Origin: Levilactobacillus bambusae
GTDB taxonomy: Bacteria; Bacillota; Bacilli; Lactobacillales; Lactobacillaceae
Assembly (NCBI RefSeq): GCF_003124125.1
Contig: NZ_QCXQ01000002.1
Span: forward strand, 706,799-770,798
Length of the DNA: 64,000 nucleotides
Direction: 5' to 3'
The notes beneath the pieces are model-generated. The model ran no database searches. It was not told the origin of the DNA and saw only the letters and a program-made list of their open reading frames with translations. This document shows, in pieces, positions 37,309 to 45,615 of the stretch; within the stretch, counting starts at the first letter, position 1; each line of letters begins with the position of its first letter. The position numbers and the translations under genes were made by a program.

Positions 37309-38760
37309 ATGACCTGGCATCAGATCATTGAATTAATCGTCACGCTAAACGCCATATTAGCGATTATAACGGTGTTCCGTGAGAAACGGGATATCGCAGC
37401 AACGTGGGCATGGCTCCTGGTTTTAACCGTCTTTCCGGTTTTTGGGTTCATTATTTACGCCTTTATTGGGAGGCAAATGCCCCACAAGCAGTTAACTCGG
37501 GTGCAGCAGCAGGTTGCGGTAGCCCTCGATAAACGGTTGGATCAACAGCGCACTGAAAACGGCAGTGAGGCTAATCTGGCCGATGAAATTACGACCGGTG
37601 CAGCCACAATGGTCAATATGTTTATGGCAACGGATGAAGCGTTCTTAGCCCGAAAAAACCGGGTGAAGATTTTTACCAACGGTGATGACCTGTTTCATTC
37701 GCTGATTGAAGATATTGAAGCCGCTCAGTCCAGTATACATATTGAGTTTTACACCTTCTATGCGGATAACATTGGAACTGAAATTCGCGATTTGCTGGTG
37801 AAAAAAGCGAAGGAAGGGGTCGAAGTCCGGGTGATTTACGATCCATGGGGGTCCATGGGAACGAATACCCGGTTCTTTAAACCGCTATTAGATGCGGGGG
37901 GCTACGTGGAACGGTTCTTAGGAACCCGCCCCGCCTTTATTGATTTCCGGCTCAACTTTCGGGATCACAGAAAAATTGTGGTCATCGACGGTAAGGAAGG
38001 CTACATCGGGGGCTATAACATCGGGGACCAATACCTCGGCCGAAAACCCAAGTTTGGTTTCTGGCGTGATACCCATCTCCGGATTGTTGGCTCGGGTGTC
38101 TTTGCCCTTCAGCGCCATTTCATGATGGACTGGAACGCTACGGATCGGGCGCACCCGTTTTCCGAGGGGGAACTCGTAGATAAATATTTCCCGTTGATCA
38201 AGGTCAAGGGCGATACTACGATGCAAATCGTCTCCAGTGGACCAGATTCTGACATGCAGCAGATTAAGATGGGATATATGCGGATGATTCAGCAGGCCAC
38301 TAAGACCCTATGGATTCAAACACCGTACCTCATTCCTGATGATAGTGTGTTAGATAGCTTGCGGTGTGCCGCTATGTCGGGGGTGGACGTTCGGATTATG
38401 GTACCGGATAAGCCGGACCACCCGTTTGTCTACCGGGCAACGCAGTACTACGCCCGGCAATTAGCCGACGATGGCGTAAAAATTTACTACTACCATAATG
38501 GCTTTATTCACGCCAAGACGATGGTGGTGGACGGCCGGATGGCATCCGTTGGCTCAGCCAACCTGGATTTTCGGAGCTTTAAACTCAACTTTGAAATTAA
38601 TTCATTCCTGTATGATGAAAAACTAGCGAAGAAGCTGGAGGAAATTTACCAGGAAGATATTGATAAGTCAGAGTTGATTACCCCGCAGAAGTTTGCGGAC
38701 CAGTCCCTCTACTTGAAATTTAAGCAGATGTTTTCCCGTCTGCTGTCACCAATTCTATAG
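37309..38760 (+). CDS. cls: Cardiolipin synthase
   Basis: 483 residues. Two N-terminal membrane helices (about 5-60, with the second reading T-W-A-W-L-L-V-L-T-V-F-P) are followed by two phospholipase D domains. The HKD motifs are D-H-R-K-I-V-V-I-D-G and H-A-K-T-M-V-V-D-G. It joins two phosphatidylglycerols into cardiolipin at the membrane. The ATG at 37309 has AGGGG 8 nt upstream; an in-frame GTG three codons earlier is too close. Confidence 0.96.
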   Translation: MTWHQIIELIVTLNAILAIITVFREKRDIAATWAWLLVLTVFPVFGFIIYAFIGRQMPHKQLTRVQQQVAVALDKRLDQQRTENGSEANLADEITTGAATMVNMFMATDEAFLARKNRVKIFTNGDDLFHSLIEDIEAAQSSIHIEFYTFYADNIGTEIRDLLVKKAKEGVEVRVIYDPWGSMGTNTRFFKPLLDAGGYVERFLGTRPAFIDFRLNFRDHRKIVVIDGKEGYIGGYNIGDQYLGRKPKFGFWRDTHLRIVGSGVFALQRHFMMDWNATDRAHPFSEGELVDKYFPLIKVKGDTTMQIVSSGPDSDMQQIKMGYMRMIQQATKTLWIQTPYLIPDDSVLDSLRCAAMSGVDVRIMVPDKPDHPFVYRATQYYARQLADDGVKIYYYHNGFIHAKTMVVDGRMASVGSANLDFRSFKLNFEINSFLYDEKLAKKLEEIYQEDIDKSELITPQKFADQSLYLKFKQMFSRLLSPIL

Positions 38761-38773
38761 GTTTAACGAAGTT

Positions 38774-38831
38774 GGATCGTTAGCTAGGTTTGATCAATTT
38801 GAGATCGAACCTAGCTGACGGTCCGTTTTTT
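38774..38831. terminator. Terminator of cls
   Basis: GGATCGTTAGCTAGGTTTGATC pairs with its complement after an AATTTGA loop, then GTTTTTTATT. Confidence 0.85.
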
Positions 38832-38926
38832 ATTGGGTGGGGATTGTATCAGGGCGGGTACTTGACTAAACGTGTTTTCTTTGATCGACAGATAAGGTAT
38901 AACTAAAGGTAAAAGGAGGGGCAAAA

Positions 38927-39994
38927 ATGTACTTAGCAACCCATGAACTAAAGGCAAATAAGGGGCGATACGGCCTAGTAATCCTGATCCTCTTTCTTAT
39001 TGCCTACCTGATCTATTTTTTAACGGGCTTGGCATATGGCCTGGCGTCAGATAACCGGTTAGCGGTAGATCAGTGGCATGCGAATCGGATTGGTATTAGC
39101 CAGTACGCCAACTCGAACCTAGCAGCGTCCACCCTAGGACCGGATAAGATTAACCTTGCTAACTTGAAGCCAACCCAAGCACCCCTTGGGGAAATGGCGG
39201 CGGTCGTCAACAAGGTTGGGAGTCAGAAGGACCTGAATGCCACCATTTTTGGAATTCAGTTTGATAGCTTCATTAAACCCAAGCTGATTAAGGGGCACCA
39301 GGTAACCACCAATCATCAGGTCGTCGTTGATGAACGACTTGGCAACGGCACGGTGAAGGTGGGGGATCAGCTTCATATTAACGGGAGTCAGGCCTCCTAC
39401 CATATTGTGGGGTTAACCCGGAATAACCTGTACGGAACGTTACCGGTCGTGTACACGACGTTAGGGACCTACGATCAATTGAGGTACGGGAGTGCCCGGG
39501 TTAAAAATGTGAGCGGAATTGTTTACCAGCGGGCGAGCGACGTTCAGCAGATTAAGGGTATTAAAAATTTGACCCCACAAGCGCTGATCACTCATATTCC
39601 TGGCTATAGCGCCCAAAATTCGACGTTTAGCCTCATGATTGGGGCACTGTTTATTATTGTGCTTTTTATTGTCGGGATTTTTATGTACATTCTGACCCTT
39701 CAAAACATTAGTGTATACGGGATTATGCGGGCCCAAGGGATTAGTAACCGAACGCTGATTACGAGCGTTCTTGATCAATCGTTAATCCTTGGGGTGATTG
39801 GAATTGGATTAGGACTGATCGCTAACCAGCTGACGGTGCTGATTTTACCGGCGGGAATACCGTATGCCAATAACCTCATGCTGGTCGCTTTATTTTCGAT
39901 CGGATTACTAGCTATGGTCGTTTTGGGAGCTATTTTCTCAGTTCGACAAATTTTAAAGATTGATCCGATTCGTGCGATTGGAGGGACAGCCTAA
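38927..39994 (+). CDS. FtsX-type ABC transporter permease (HrtB-like)
   Basis: 355 residues. The start M-Y-L-A-T-H-E-L-K-A-N-K-G-R-Y-G and one N-terminal helix are followed by an extracellular domain (about 45-230) and three C-terminal helices, the MacB/FtsX topology. The opening resembles the HrtB heme-exporter permeases of lactic acid bacteria. Substrate assignment is inference; no heme regulator is adjacent. AAAAGGAGG precedes the ATG. Its stop overlaps the ATPase start (TAATG). Confidence 0.8.
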   Translation: MYLATHELKANKGRYGLVILILFLIAYLIYFLTGLAYGLASDNRLAVDQWHANRIGISQYANSNLAASTLGPDKINLANLKPTQAPLGEMAAVVNKVGSQKDLNATIFGIQFDSFIKPKLIKGHQVTTNHQVVVDERLGNGTVKVGDQLHINGSQASYHIVGLTRNNLYGTLPVVYTTLGTYDQLRYGSARVKNVSGIVYQRASDVQQIKGIKNLTPQALITHIPGYSAQNSTFSLMIGALFIIVLFIVGIFMYILTLQNISVYGIMRAQGISNRTLITSVLDQSLILGVIGIGLGLIANQLTVLILPAGIPYANNLMLVALFSIGLLAMVVLGAIFSVRQILKIDPIRAIGGTA

Positions 39995-40677
39995 TGTCAG
40001 TATTAGAGTTAAAACGGGCCGCTAAAACGTTTAAATCCGGCGATACGGAAACGCAAGCGGTTCAGCCGCTCGACTTAACCGTTGATGCGGGGGAGTTTAT
40101 TATTCTAACGGGTCCATCGGGGTCAGGTAAAACGACGCTCTTAACCATGATGGGCGGTCTATTGACCCCAACGAGCGGGCAAATTTTATTGAACGGTCAG
40201 GATTTAGGACGGATGAAGGAAAAGCAGCTGAGCCAAGTTCGGTTTGCGGACTATGGGTTCATCTTACAATCATCTAATTTAATCCCGTTTCTAACGGTGG
40301 ACGAGCAGTTTCGGCTGGTCGATCGGTTAAATAAGAAATCTGACGAAGCCTATGAAGCTGAACTCTTGGCTGCCATGGGCATGGCCGGCGAGAAACAAAG
40401 CAAGCCAAATCAGCTTTCCGGTGGTCAAAAGCAGCGGGTTGCCATCGCCAGGGCACTTTACAATCATCCGGCGGTTATCTTTGCGGATGAACCCACCGCC
40501 GCCTTAGATTCTGAGCGGGCCGCTCAAGTGGTTCAAACTCTTCGGGACCAGGCCAAGGAACATCACGTTGCCGTCATTATGGTGACGCACGACGATGACC
40601 TCTTAAAGGCCGCCGACCGGATTTATAACATGGTGGATGGTAAATTAAAGGATGTGGAATCACTCGGTAGATCTTGA
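39994..40677 (+). CDS. ABC transporter ATP-binding protein (HrtA/LolD-like)
   Basis: 227 residues. Walker A G-P-S-G-S-G-K-T-T-L-L, Q-loop F-I-L-Q-S-S-N, signature L-S-G-G-Q-K-Q-R-V-A, Walker B V-I-F-A-D-E-P-T-A-A-L-D, H-loop V-T-H-D-D-D. This group drives FtsX-type permeases. The last eight residues (D-V-E-S-L-G-R-S) and the TGA are encoded by repeat copy 5, which starts inside the gene; the ancestral end was probably different. This does not touch any catalytic motif, so the protein is likely functional. Confidence 0.9.
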   Translation: MSVLELKRAAKTFKSGDTETQAVQPLDLTVDAGEFIILTGPSGSGKTTLLTMMGGLLTPTSGQILLNGQDLGRMKEKQLSQVRFADYGFILQSSNLIPFLTVDEQFRLVDRLNKKSDEAYEAELLAAMGMAGEKQSKPNQLSGGQKQRVAIARALYNHPAVIFADEPTAALDSERAAQVVQTLRDQAKEHHVAVIMVTHDDDLLKAADRIYNMVDGKLKDVESLGRS

Positions 40678-40765
40678 GGAGTAACTGAGTCATCGGAAAA
40701 TGCTGGTTTTGGGCATTATTCGATGACTTGGTTAGCCGCAGAGATCTGAGTGGTGTAACCCAACT
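40650..40765 (+). repeat. Palindromic intergenic repeat (copy 5), overlapping a gene end
   Basis: GGATGTGGAATCACTCGGTA opens the unit inside the ATPase gene. The core AGATCTTGAGG supplies its TGA. Inner arms GTCATCGGAAAATGC and GCATTATTCGATGAC match copy 3b closely. It ends ACCCAACT. Confidence 0.88.
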
Positions 40766-40808
40766 AAGATCTCCGCTACATCAAGCTGATGTTTCTTCCT
40801 AGACTTTT

Positions 40809-40858
40809 GCATAAGAAAACAGCTATCAGTCAACGGACTGGTAGCTGTTTTCTTATGC
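40809..40858. terminator. Bidirectional terminator at the end of queT
   Basis: GCATAAGAAAACAGCTATCAGT pairs with its complement around CAACGG. It ends 18 nt after the queT stop on the minus strand. Confidence 0.8.
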
Positions 40859-40876
40859 TCCCATGGAGCTCATAAT

Positions 40877-41401
40877 CTAGCGGTATAAATCCACGAAGAA
40901 ACTGAGTGAATAGATAATAGCCCCCCCAACGGCCATGGCGATAAATTCACCAATCCCGATGGTCAGCCAGTTCATCCAGAACGTAGGCCAAAAGGCAGTT
41001 GTTGCGGACATTAAGGTTACTTCTAACGCAATAATCCACATAAAGAAGGTTGCCACGAGGGTGTTAATGACCAACTTTAAAATTAGGTTTGAGTTATGAC
41101 GGTTAAGCCACCTCATGGCGAGCAACGTGATCAGGGTTTGGAGCGTTCCGACAATGACATCTACCCAGCCAAAGCTTGAGGCCAGTAAGTTTGATAGAAA
41201 TACCCCCATGGTCACGGCAGCCACGTAGCGTTTGTTGAAAACAACAAGGTGGTTAAAACCTTCGGAAAGGCGCACTTGGATTGCGCCAAAGCTAAAGGGT
41301 GCCAAGACTATCGTTATCACGACGTAGAGGGCAGTAATCAGGGCGGCCTTGACCATTCCGGCGGTGCCATCGATCCCTAAAAATGAAGTCTTAGAATGCA
41401 A
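40877..41401 (-). CDS. queT: QueT-family queuosine-precursor transporter subunit
   Basis: 174 residues, about five to six hydrophobic segments. The block P-F-S-F-G-A-I-Q-V-R-L-S-E-G-F-N-H-L is the family signature, followed by F-N-K-R-Y-V-A-A-V-T-M-G-V-F. It is the S-component of an ECF transporter for queuine or preQ1-type precursors, needing EcfA/A'/T encoded elsewhere. TTG start with GGAAGG upstream. I looked for a preQ1 riboswitch in the leader and found none. Confidence 0.9.
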   Translation of the reverse strand: MHSKTSFLGIDGTAGMVKAALITALYVVITIVLAPFSFGAIQVRLSEGFNHLVVFNKRYVAAVTMGVFLSNLLASSFGWVDVIVGTLQTLITLLAMRWLNRHNSNLILKLVINTLVATFFMWIIALEVTLMSATTAFWPTFWMNWLTIGIGEFIAMAVGGAIIYSLSFFVDLYR

Positions 41402-41512
41402 AATGATTCCTTCCTTTGCTAAGTATTAAATTAATCTTCCTTAGCTTATCGCAATTGAACGGTCACCGTAAAGGGCAATCTTATCCAAATGATAAAAATT
41501 TGCAAAATAACT

Positions 41513-41541
41513 TTCTTAAAGTAACCGGATGGTGGTATACT
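41513..41541 (+). promoter_or_regulatory. Promoter of the MerR gene
   Basis: TTCTTA, 17 nt, TATACT, 31 nt before the ATG; divergent from queT. Confidence 0.5.
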
Positions 41542-41571
41542 ACTCACCATATCATTTAAGGGGGTTCTTCA

Positions 41572-41988
41572 ATGACTTACTCAGTACAGGAAGTAGCCAA
41601 TCAGCTCGGGTTAACCAGCTATACCATTCGTTACTACGATGACCACGGCTTAATTCCAGGCATTTCACGTGATGCCAACAATAATCGAGTATTCGGCGAT
41701 GAAGCCCTGCAGTGGACCCAATTAGTATCCTGTTTAAGGAAAACGGGGATGCCGCTTTCAGATATCAAACACTACGTTGACTTGGCTTTGGATGGAGACG
41801 ACACCATTCCAGAGCGTTACAAAATCATGGTTACACAACAACAGCGGACAATGGATCAATTAAACGACCTTCAGGATCAACTCACGATTGTTAACCAAAA
41901 GGTCGATCACTATGCCCAAGCGTTGATTAATCACCATCCAGATAATTTTGTAAAGGGACCCCGCGACCGGGAGAGCGTCAATGCCTGA
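41572..41988 (+). CDS. MerR-family transcriptional regulator
   Basis: 138 residues. The winged HTH has Y-S-V-Q-E-V-A-N-Q-L-G-L-T-S-Y-T-I-R-Y-Y-D and I-S-R-D-A-N-N-N-R-V-F, then a dimer coiled coil (about 80-125, Q-Q-Q-R-T-M-D-Q-L). No Cys is found near the C-terminus, so it is not a metal sensor of the classic kind; it fits the AdhR/NmlR group. The target is unknown; MerR regulators often control the divergent or next gene, here queT or the aquaporin gene. Confidence 0.9.
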   Translation: MTYSVQEVANQLGLTSYTIRYYDDHGLIPGISRDANNNRVFGDEALQWTQLVSCLRKTGMPLSDIKHYVDLALDGDDTIPERYKIMVTQQQRTMDQLNDLQDQLTIVNQKVDHYAQALINHHPDNFVKGPRDRESVNA

Positions 41989-42054
41989 GGGCAGGGCGTG
42001 ATTGAGTATGATAGACAGGGTTGGATCATCAGGTATCTAATCCAAACAGAAACG

Positions 42055-42107
42055 GCAGCGTAACGAATTCGATTGACGGTTAATCGAATTCGTTACGCTG
42101 CTTTTTT
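42055..42107. terminator. Terminator of the MerR gene
   Basis: GCAGCGTAACGAATTCGATT and its exact complement around GACGGTT, then six T. Confidence 0.9.
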
Positions 42108-42141
42108 GTGGGTTTCGTTATGGCTTAGCTAAAAATGGGGA

Positions 42142-42157
42142 TGTTTCACATGAAACA
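42142..42157. promoter_or_regulatory. parS-like site 3
   Basis: TGTTTCACATGAAACA, one central base from the consensus, in the intergenic region before the aquaporin gene. Confidence 0.6.
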
Positions 42158-42217
42158 TTTAGTGATGGCGCTTTCTATGGTACACTGATTGCAATAAGAA
42201 GAAAGCGAGTGACAGAC

Positions 42218-42925
42218 ATGCAAGGCTTTATTGGGGAATTATTAGGAACCTTCGTGTTAATAATTTTGGGGGTTGGCGCTAGTGCCAGCGTCAACTTAAA
42301 CCGATCCTACGCTAAGGGTGTGGATTGGACGATGGTTTGTTTAGCGTGGGGACTAGCGGTAACGATGGGGGTTTACGTGGCTGGTTCGTTAGGGTCGGAC
42401 GGGCATTTGAATCCAGCGGTAACGTTATCGTTCGCACTGTTTGGCTACTTCCCGTGGCAGCACGTGGGTGCCTACATTGCGGGCCAATTTATTGGGGCGT
42501 TTTTAGGGGCAACCCTCGTCATTATCCAGTTTTGGCCGTTGTTTCAAGCCACTAAAACAAAGGCCGAAGGAAACTCGGTCGGAATTTTTGCCACGGTGCC
42601 AGCGGTGCGGCATCCGTGGTTTGATTTCCTATCGGAAGTCATTGCCACCTTCATTTTTATTCTGGTCTTGTTAAACCTCGGCAACTTTACTCAGGGGTTA
42701 AAACCGTTTATCGTTGGGACTTTAATTACCGTGGTGGGGATGGGACTGGGATCCACCACCGGATTTGCTCTGAATCCTGCCCGGGATTGGGGACCCCGGT
42801 TGGCCTACACAATTATTCCGGTCCCTAATAAGGGAACGGCTGACTGGGGATACGCATGGGTTCCGATGGTGGGCCCCATTGTGGGTGCCTGCTTAGCAGC
42901 GGGGCTTCAAACCCTGGTTAAATAG
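42218..42925 (+). CDS. Aquaglyceroporin (MIP family, GlpF-like)
   Basis: 235 residues, six helices and two half-helices. The pore motifs are H-L-N-P-A-V-T and A-L-N-P-A-R-D-W-G-P; the Asp after the second NPAR marks the glycerol-conducting branch. It lets glycerol, water and similar small solutes through the membrane. The ATG at 42218 gives the normal M-Q-G-F-I-G-E-L start; the in-frame GTG three codons earlier is less likely. No glycerol kinase is adjacent. Confidence 0.92.
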   Translation: MQGFIGELLGTFVLIILGVGASASVNLNRSYAKGVDWTMVCLAWGLAVTMGVYVAGSLGSDGHLNPAVTLSFALFGYFPWQHVGAYIAGQFIGAFLGATLVIIQFWPLFQATKTKAEGNSVGIFATVPAVRHPWFDFLSEVIATFIFILVLLNLGNFTQGLKPFIVGTLITVVGMGLGSTTGFALNPARDWGPRLAYTIIPVPNKGTADWGYAWVPMVGPIVGACLAAGLQTLVK

Positions 42926-42960
42926 CCAAGGATTATTCCGTCAAGTATCTTAGATGCGAA

Positions 42961-43021
42961 AAAATAGAGGGACTTACCGAATTCGATTTTTTTAATCGGA
43001 GCGGGTAAGTCCCTCTATTTT
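42961..43021. terminator. Bidirectional terminator between aquaporin and HxlR genes
   Basis: AAAATAGAGGGACTTACC pairs with GGTAAGTCCCTCTATTTT; T-runs on both sides. Confidence 0.9.
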
Positions 43022-43052
43022 TACCTTAAATGATTTGATGCCGGGTGATGAC

Positions 43053-43448
43053 CTAGCTAACCGAGGAGCCACCCTGAATTTTTGAGAAGCCTTCGTGGCC
43101 GTTTAAGAGTTGAATATCTTGGCCGTCTTGGTTAAGGTTGGCAACCCGCTGTTCGCCCCAGATGGACATTTGCATGAGAACATCGCCTAAGCTGGTCCCG
43201 TAGGAAGTCAGCTGGTATTCAACCTTACATGGCGCGGTGTTGACTAATACAATGCGGTTAATGATGCCATCGTTAATCAGATCCCGTAATTGATCAGTGA
43301 GGACCTTTTGTGTAATTCCCGGAATCGCCCGCCTTAAGTCACCCGTCCGTAAGGGTTGCACGGCTAAGTGACAAATAATCATGGGTTTCCATTTGCCGCC
43401 AATCACATCTAGGGTTGCTTCAACCCCGTTTTGATAGACCTTTTTCAA
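43053..43448 (-). CDS. HxlR-family winged-helix regulator
   Basis: 131 residues. The family pattern is clear: V-I-G-G-K-W-K-P-M-I-I-C-H-L, then R-T-G-D-L-R-R-A-I-P-G-I-T-Q-K-V-L-T-D-Q-L-R-D-L and V-E-Y-Q-L-T-S-Y-G. One Cys at position 26 lies in the helix where some HxlR proteins sense electrophiles. TTG start with GGAGGC upstream. It is divergent from the PadR operon; the target is not evident. Confidence 0.92.
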   Translation of the reverse strand: MKKVYQNGVEATLDVIGGKWKPMIICHLAVQPLRTGDLRRAIPGITQKVLTDQLRDLINDGIINRIVLVNTAPCKVEYQLTSYGTSLGDVLMQMSIWGEQRVANLNQDGQDIQLLNGHEGFSKIQGGSSVS

Positions 43449-43524
43449 TCCGGCGCCTCCTTTATTAATCAGCCAAATTATAGTGAGTTGGGCGCTGAAA
43501 GTAAAGCTAATGGTTAAAGGGGGC

Positions 43525-43553
43525 TTGACCTAGTCTAAACAATTGGCTATACT
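43525..43553 (+). promoter_or_regulatory. Promoter of the PadR operon
   Basis: TTGACC, 17 nt, TATACT. Confidence 0.75.
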
Positions 43554-43569
43554 ATCCATGAATCAATAC

Positions 43570-43582
43570 TATACGACGTATA
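43570..43582. promoter_or_regulatory. Candidate PadR operator
   Basis: TATACGACGTATA, a perfect dyad around a single A, lies 17 nt after the -10, where binding would block transcription of padR and the two genes behind it. Confidence 0.6.
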
Positions 43583-43602
43583 ACATTAGAGGTGAACGTA
43601 AG

Positions 43603-43917
43603 ATGGCAATTCCGATTAGTTCAGATTTGTTAGACGGGTGCGTTTTAGCCCTTTTAAAGCAGGAAGACTACTACGGCTATGCGCTGACTCGCCGCGTGAA
43701 AGAAGTTTTGCCAATCTCGGAATCAACGCTTTATCCGGTTTTACGGCGCCTCAAGAAAAACCAATGGCTGACAACGTACGATCAGCCTTATCAGGGGCGA
43801 AATCGCCGGTATTACCAATTAACGCCCGCTGGCAATGATCAGCTGCGTTTGATTCAACAGGAGTGGCACCAATACCGGCAAGCAATTGATCAGTTAATGG
43901 GAGGAGAAGAAGCATAA
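43603..43917 (+). CDS. PadR-family transcriptional regulator
   Basis: 104 residues, the short PadR type. The winged helix reads L-L-D-G-C-V-L-A-L-L, Y-Y-G-Y-A-L-T, S-E-S-T-L-Y-P-V-L-R-R-L and G-R-N-R-R-Y-Y-Q-L-T-P-A-G. The ATG at 43603 follows GAGGTG; an upstream in-frame start lies before the promoter. Its stop overlaps the DUF1700 start by one base. Layout suggests autoregulation of a three-gene envelope operon. Confidence 0.94.
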   Translation: MAIPISSDLLDGCVLALLKQEDYYGYALTRRVKEVLPISESTLYPVLRRLKKNQWLTTYDQPYQGRNRRYYQLTPAGNDQLRLIQQEWHQYRQAIDQLMGGEEA

Positions 43918-44570
43918 TGGACACTTACTTAGCGGAACTTAAGCGGGCGTTGGCACCGCTGAATCCCGACGAACAGAGCGAAGTCTTGGCCTACTATAGC
44001 GAGTACCTGCAGGATGCCCAACTAAAGACCTATGACGAATGCGTCAAAGAGTTGGGCTCATCCCGCTCACTCGCGCGTAAAATTCTCGCCGATTACTCAA
44101 TTAGAACGTCGGACGAAGAATGGGAGACGGAAACGGGATCGGGTTCAGGGGCAAAACGGGTTCGCCATCAGGTGAGCTCCGTCTGGCGTATGATTGTTCT
44201 GATTGGGTTGGCCATTTTGTCCAGTCCCGTTACCATTCCCGTTATTATTCTGGCAATTACCACGTTAATTGCCCTGGCAGGGGTCGCCGGTGCCATGGTG
44301 CTGACGTTAGCCGTATTAGTGGTTGCGGCCCTCCTAGTTGCGGTCGTTATGATTGTGGCAGGGGCGGGCGTCATCCTCACCACGCCTTTTACCGGTCTCT
44401 TTTACATTGGCGCCGGTTTGATTATTATTGGCGGTTTTATGATGGGCCTCCCCGTTTTAGAATGGGCCGTCATGTTAATTATTAGGGGCGTGTCAAAAGT
44501 GGTTAAACGGCTATACCGTAAAATTCGGCGGCCAGAAAAGGAGGGAACCCACCATGAAAAAAACGTTTAA
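43917..44570 (+). CDS. DUF1700-family membrane protein
   Basis: 217 residues. A cytoplasmic N-terminus (about 1-85) holds the HAAS-like helical pattern Y-L-A-E-L-K-R-A-L, E-V-L-A-Y-Y-S-E-Y and the block L-G-S-S-R-S-L-A-R-K-I. Four hydrophobic helices (about 88-200) rich in Ile/Val/Ala and a basic tail follow. DUF1700 proteins usually sit between a PadR regulator and a DUF4097 protein, as here. Function is unproven; a membrane-stress relay is the common proposal. It overlaps the next gene by 17 nt. Confidence 0.85.
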   Translation: MDTYLAELKRALAPLNPDEQSEVLAYYSEYLQDAQLKTYDECVKELGSSRSLARKILADYSIRTSDEEWETETGSGSGAKRVRHQVSSVWRMIVLIGLAILSSPVTIPVIILAITTLIALAGVAGAMVLTLAVLVVAALLVAVVMIVAGAGVILTTPFTGLFYIGAGLIIIGGFMMGLPVLEWAVMLIIRGVSKVVKRLYRKIRRPEKEGTHHEKNV

Positions 44571-45354
44571 ATTCGGTTTATTTGTGGCCATCTTTGGTTT
44601 CATCCTACTGGTGCTAGGACTAGCCAACCACGGTCTTAAAGGAATTATCTGGCATGACAATCATTTTGTGACCGTTGAAGAAACGGCGGCTACCTATCAA
44701 CCTCAGCACGTCACCAAACTCGTCTTGAAAACCAGCGATCCAGTAACCATTAAAACGGGAAATCGATTTCGGGTTAAGACGACCTCCGTCGTTGGAGAGA
44801 AAGTTCAGGTGATTAAAGAGGGTCACCAATTAACCATTAAGGATGGCCAAAATCAGGGGAACCAGGAGTCAGCGCTAGATGGATCCCCGGTTAATCTGGA
44901 TCGAGTAGAGATTACGGTTCCGACAACCCAAAAATTAACGGCTGTTGAAGGCGATTCCCAGCTAAGTGACGTGACGATGACAGGGATTTCTGCTGCTAAC
45001 ATTCGCCTGCAAAATCGCGGCAACACCACGTTAACCAACGTGCAGGCCAAGACAATTCAAGTTCGGAATGGTAGGGATCTGTACTTGACTAACGTTACGG
45101 CTCCCGCAATGACGTTAAGTAGTGTATACGGCAACGTGCATTTGAATCGGAACCAGACCACTGCATTAACGGCTGAAGCCAAGCGGGGCGATGTCAACGT
45201 GATTACGAATCAACGGACGGGAATTCAGGCCGTTGGAAAAGAAGTTACCGTCTTTGGACACCATACCAACCGCGTGAATAATAGTGCAGACCAGCAGTAT
45301 CGGTTGACCGCTAAGCGGGGTCACGTTCTCGTTGTAACCCATGCCCAGCAGTAA
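44554..45354 (+). CDS. DUF4097-family beta-repeat protein, membrane-anchored
   Basis: 266 residues. One N-terminal hydrophobic segment (about 8-27) is followed by a repetitive beta-helix-like region with strand patterns such as V-E-I-T-V-P, L-S-D-V-T-M-T, T-T-L-T-N-V-Q-A and L-Y-L-T-N-V-T-A. This is the DUF4097 adhesin-like fold seen in LiaG-type proteins, expected outside the membrane. AAGGAGGG precedes the ATG. It is the last gene of the operon, with a terminator 30 nt on. Confidence 0.85.
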   Translation: MKKTFKFGLFVAIFGFILLVLGLANHGLKGIIWHDNHFVTVEETAATYQPQHVTKLVLKTSDPVTIKTGNRFRVKTTSVVGEKVQVIKEGHQLTIKDGQNQGNQESALDGSPVNLDRVEITVPTTQKLTAVEGDSQLSDVTMTGISAANIRLQNRGNTTLTNVQAKTIQVRNGRDLYLTNVTAPAMTLSSVYGNVHLNRNQTTALTAEAKRGDVNVITNQRTGIQAVGKEVTVFGHHTNRVNNSADQQYRLTAKRGHVLVVTHAQQ

Positions 45355-45381
45355 GTGAAAAAATAAAGGTAAGCAAAACAA

Positions 45382-45425
45382 AAGCCGGTCATCATCCTCG
45401 CTGTGATGATGTACCGACTTTTTTG
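45382..45425. terminator. Terminator of the PadR operon
   Basis: AAGCCGGTCATCATC pairs with GATGATGTACCGACTT, then TTTTT. From 45430 to 45615 there is also a GCGTATCA/TGATACGT hairpin (about 45524-45545) but no gene. Confidence 0.85.
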
Positions 45426-45615
45426 CGTCATGAACTTTTGGTTAGCCCCTGAGGCCAACTTCTGTAAAACCGCTAATTAAAGCGGGTAAATGATCGTTTA
45501 TAAAACGTCCCCCGAAGTCATGAAGCGTATCACTCTTTGATACGTTCATTATAGTATCAGAAATCGAATCAAAAGGGGTGGAAGAAGCTCACGACTTTTG
45601 GAATCCGTAACCTTC

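Noticed and set aside
38927-40677. Firm assignment as heme exporter hrtBA
   Set aside because: The N-terminus is similar, but no heme regulator or other context supports the substrate, so gene symbols were left empty.
41402-41520. preQ1 riboswitch before queT
   Set aside because: No conserved preQ1-I or -II sequence could be found in the leader.
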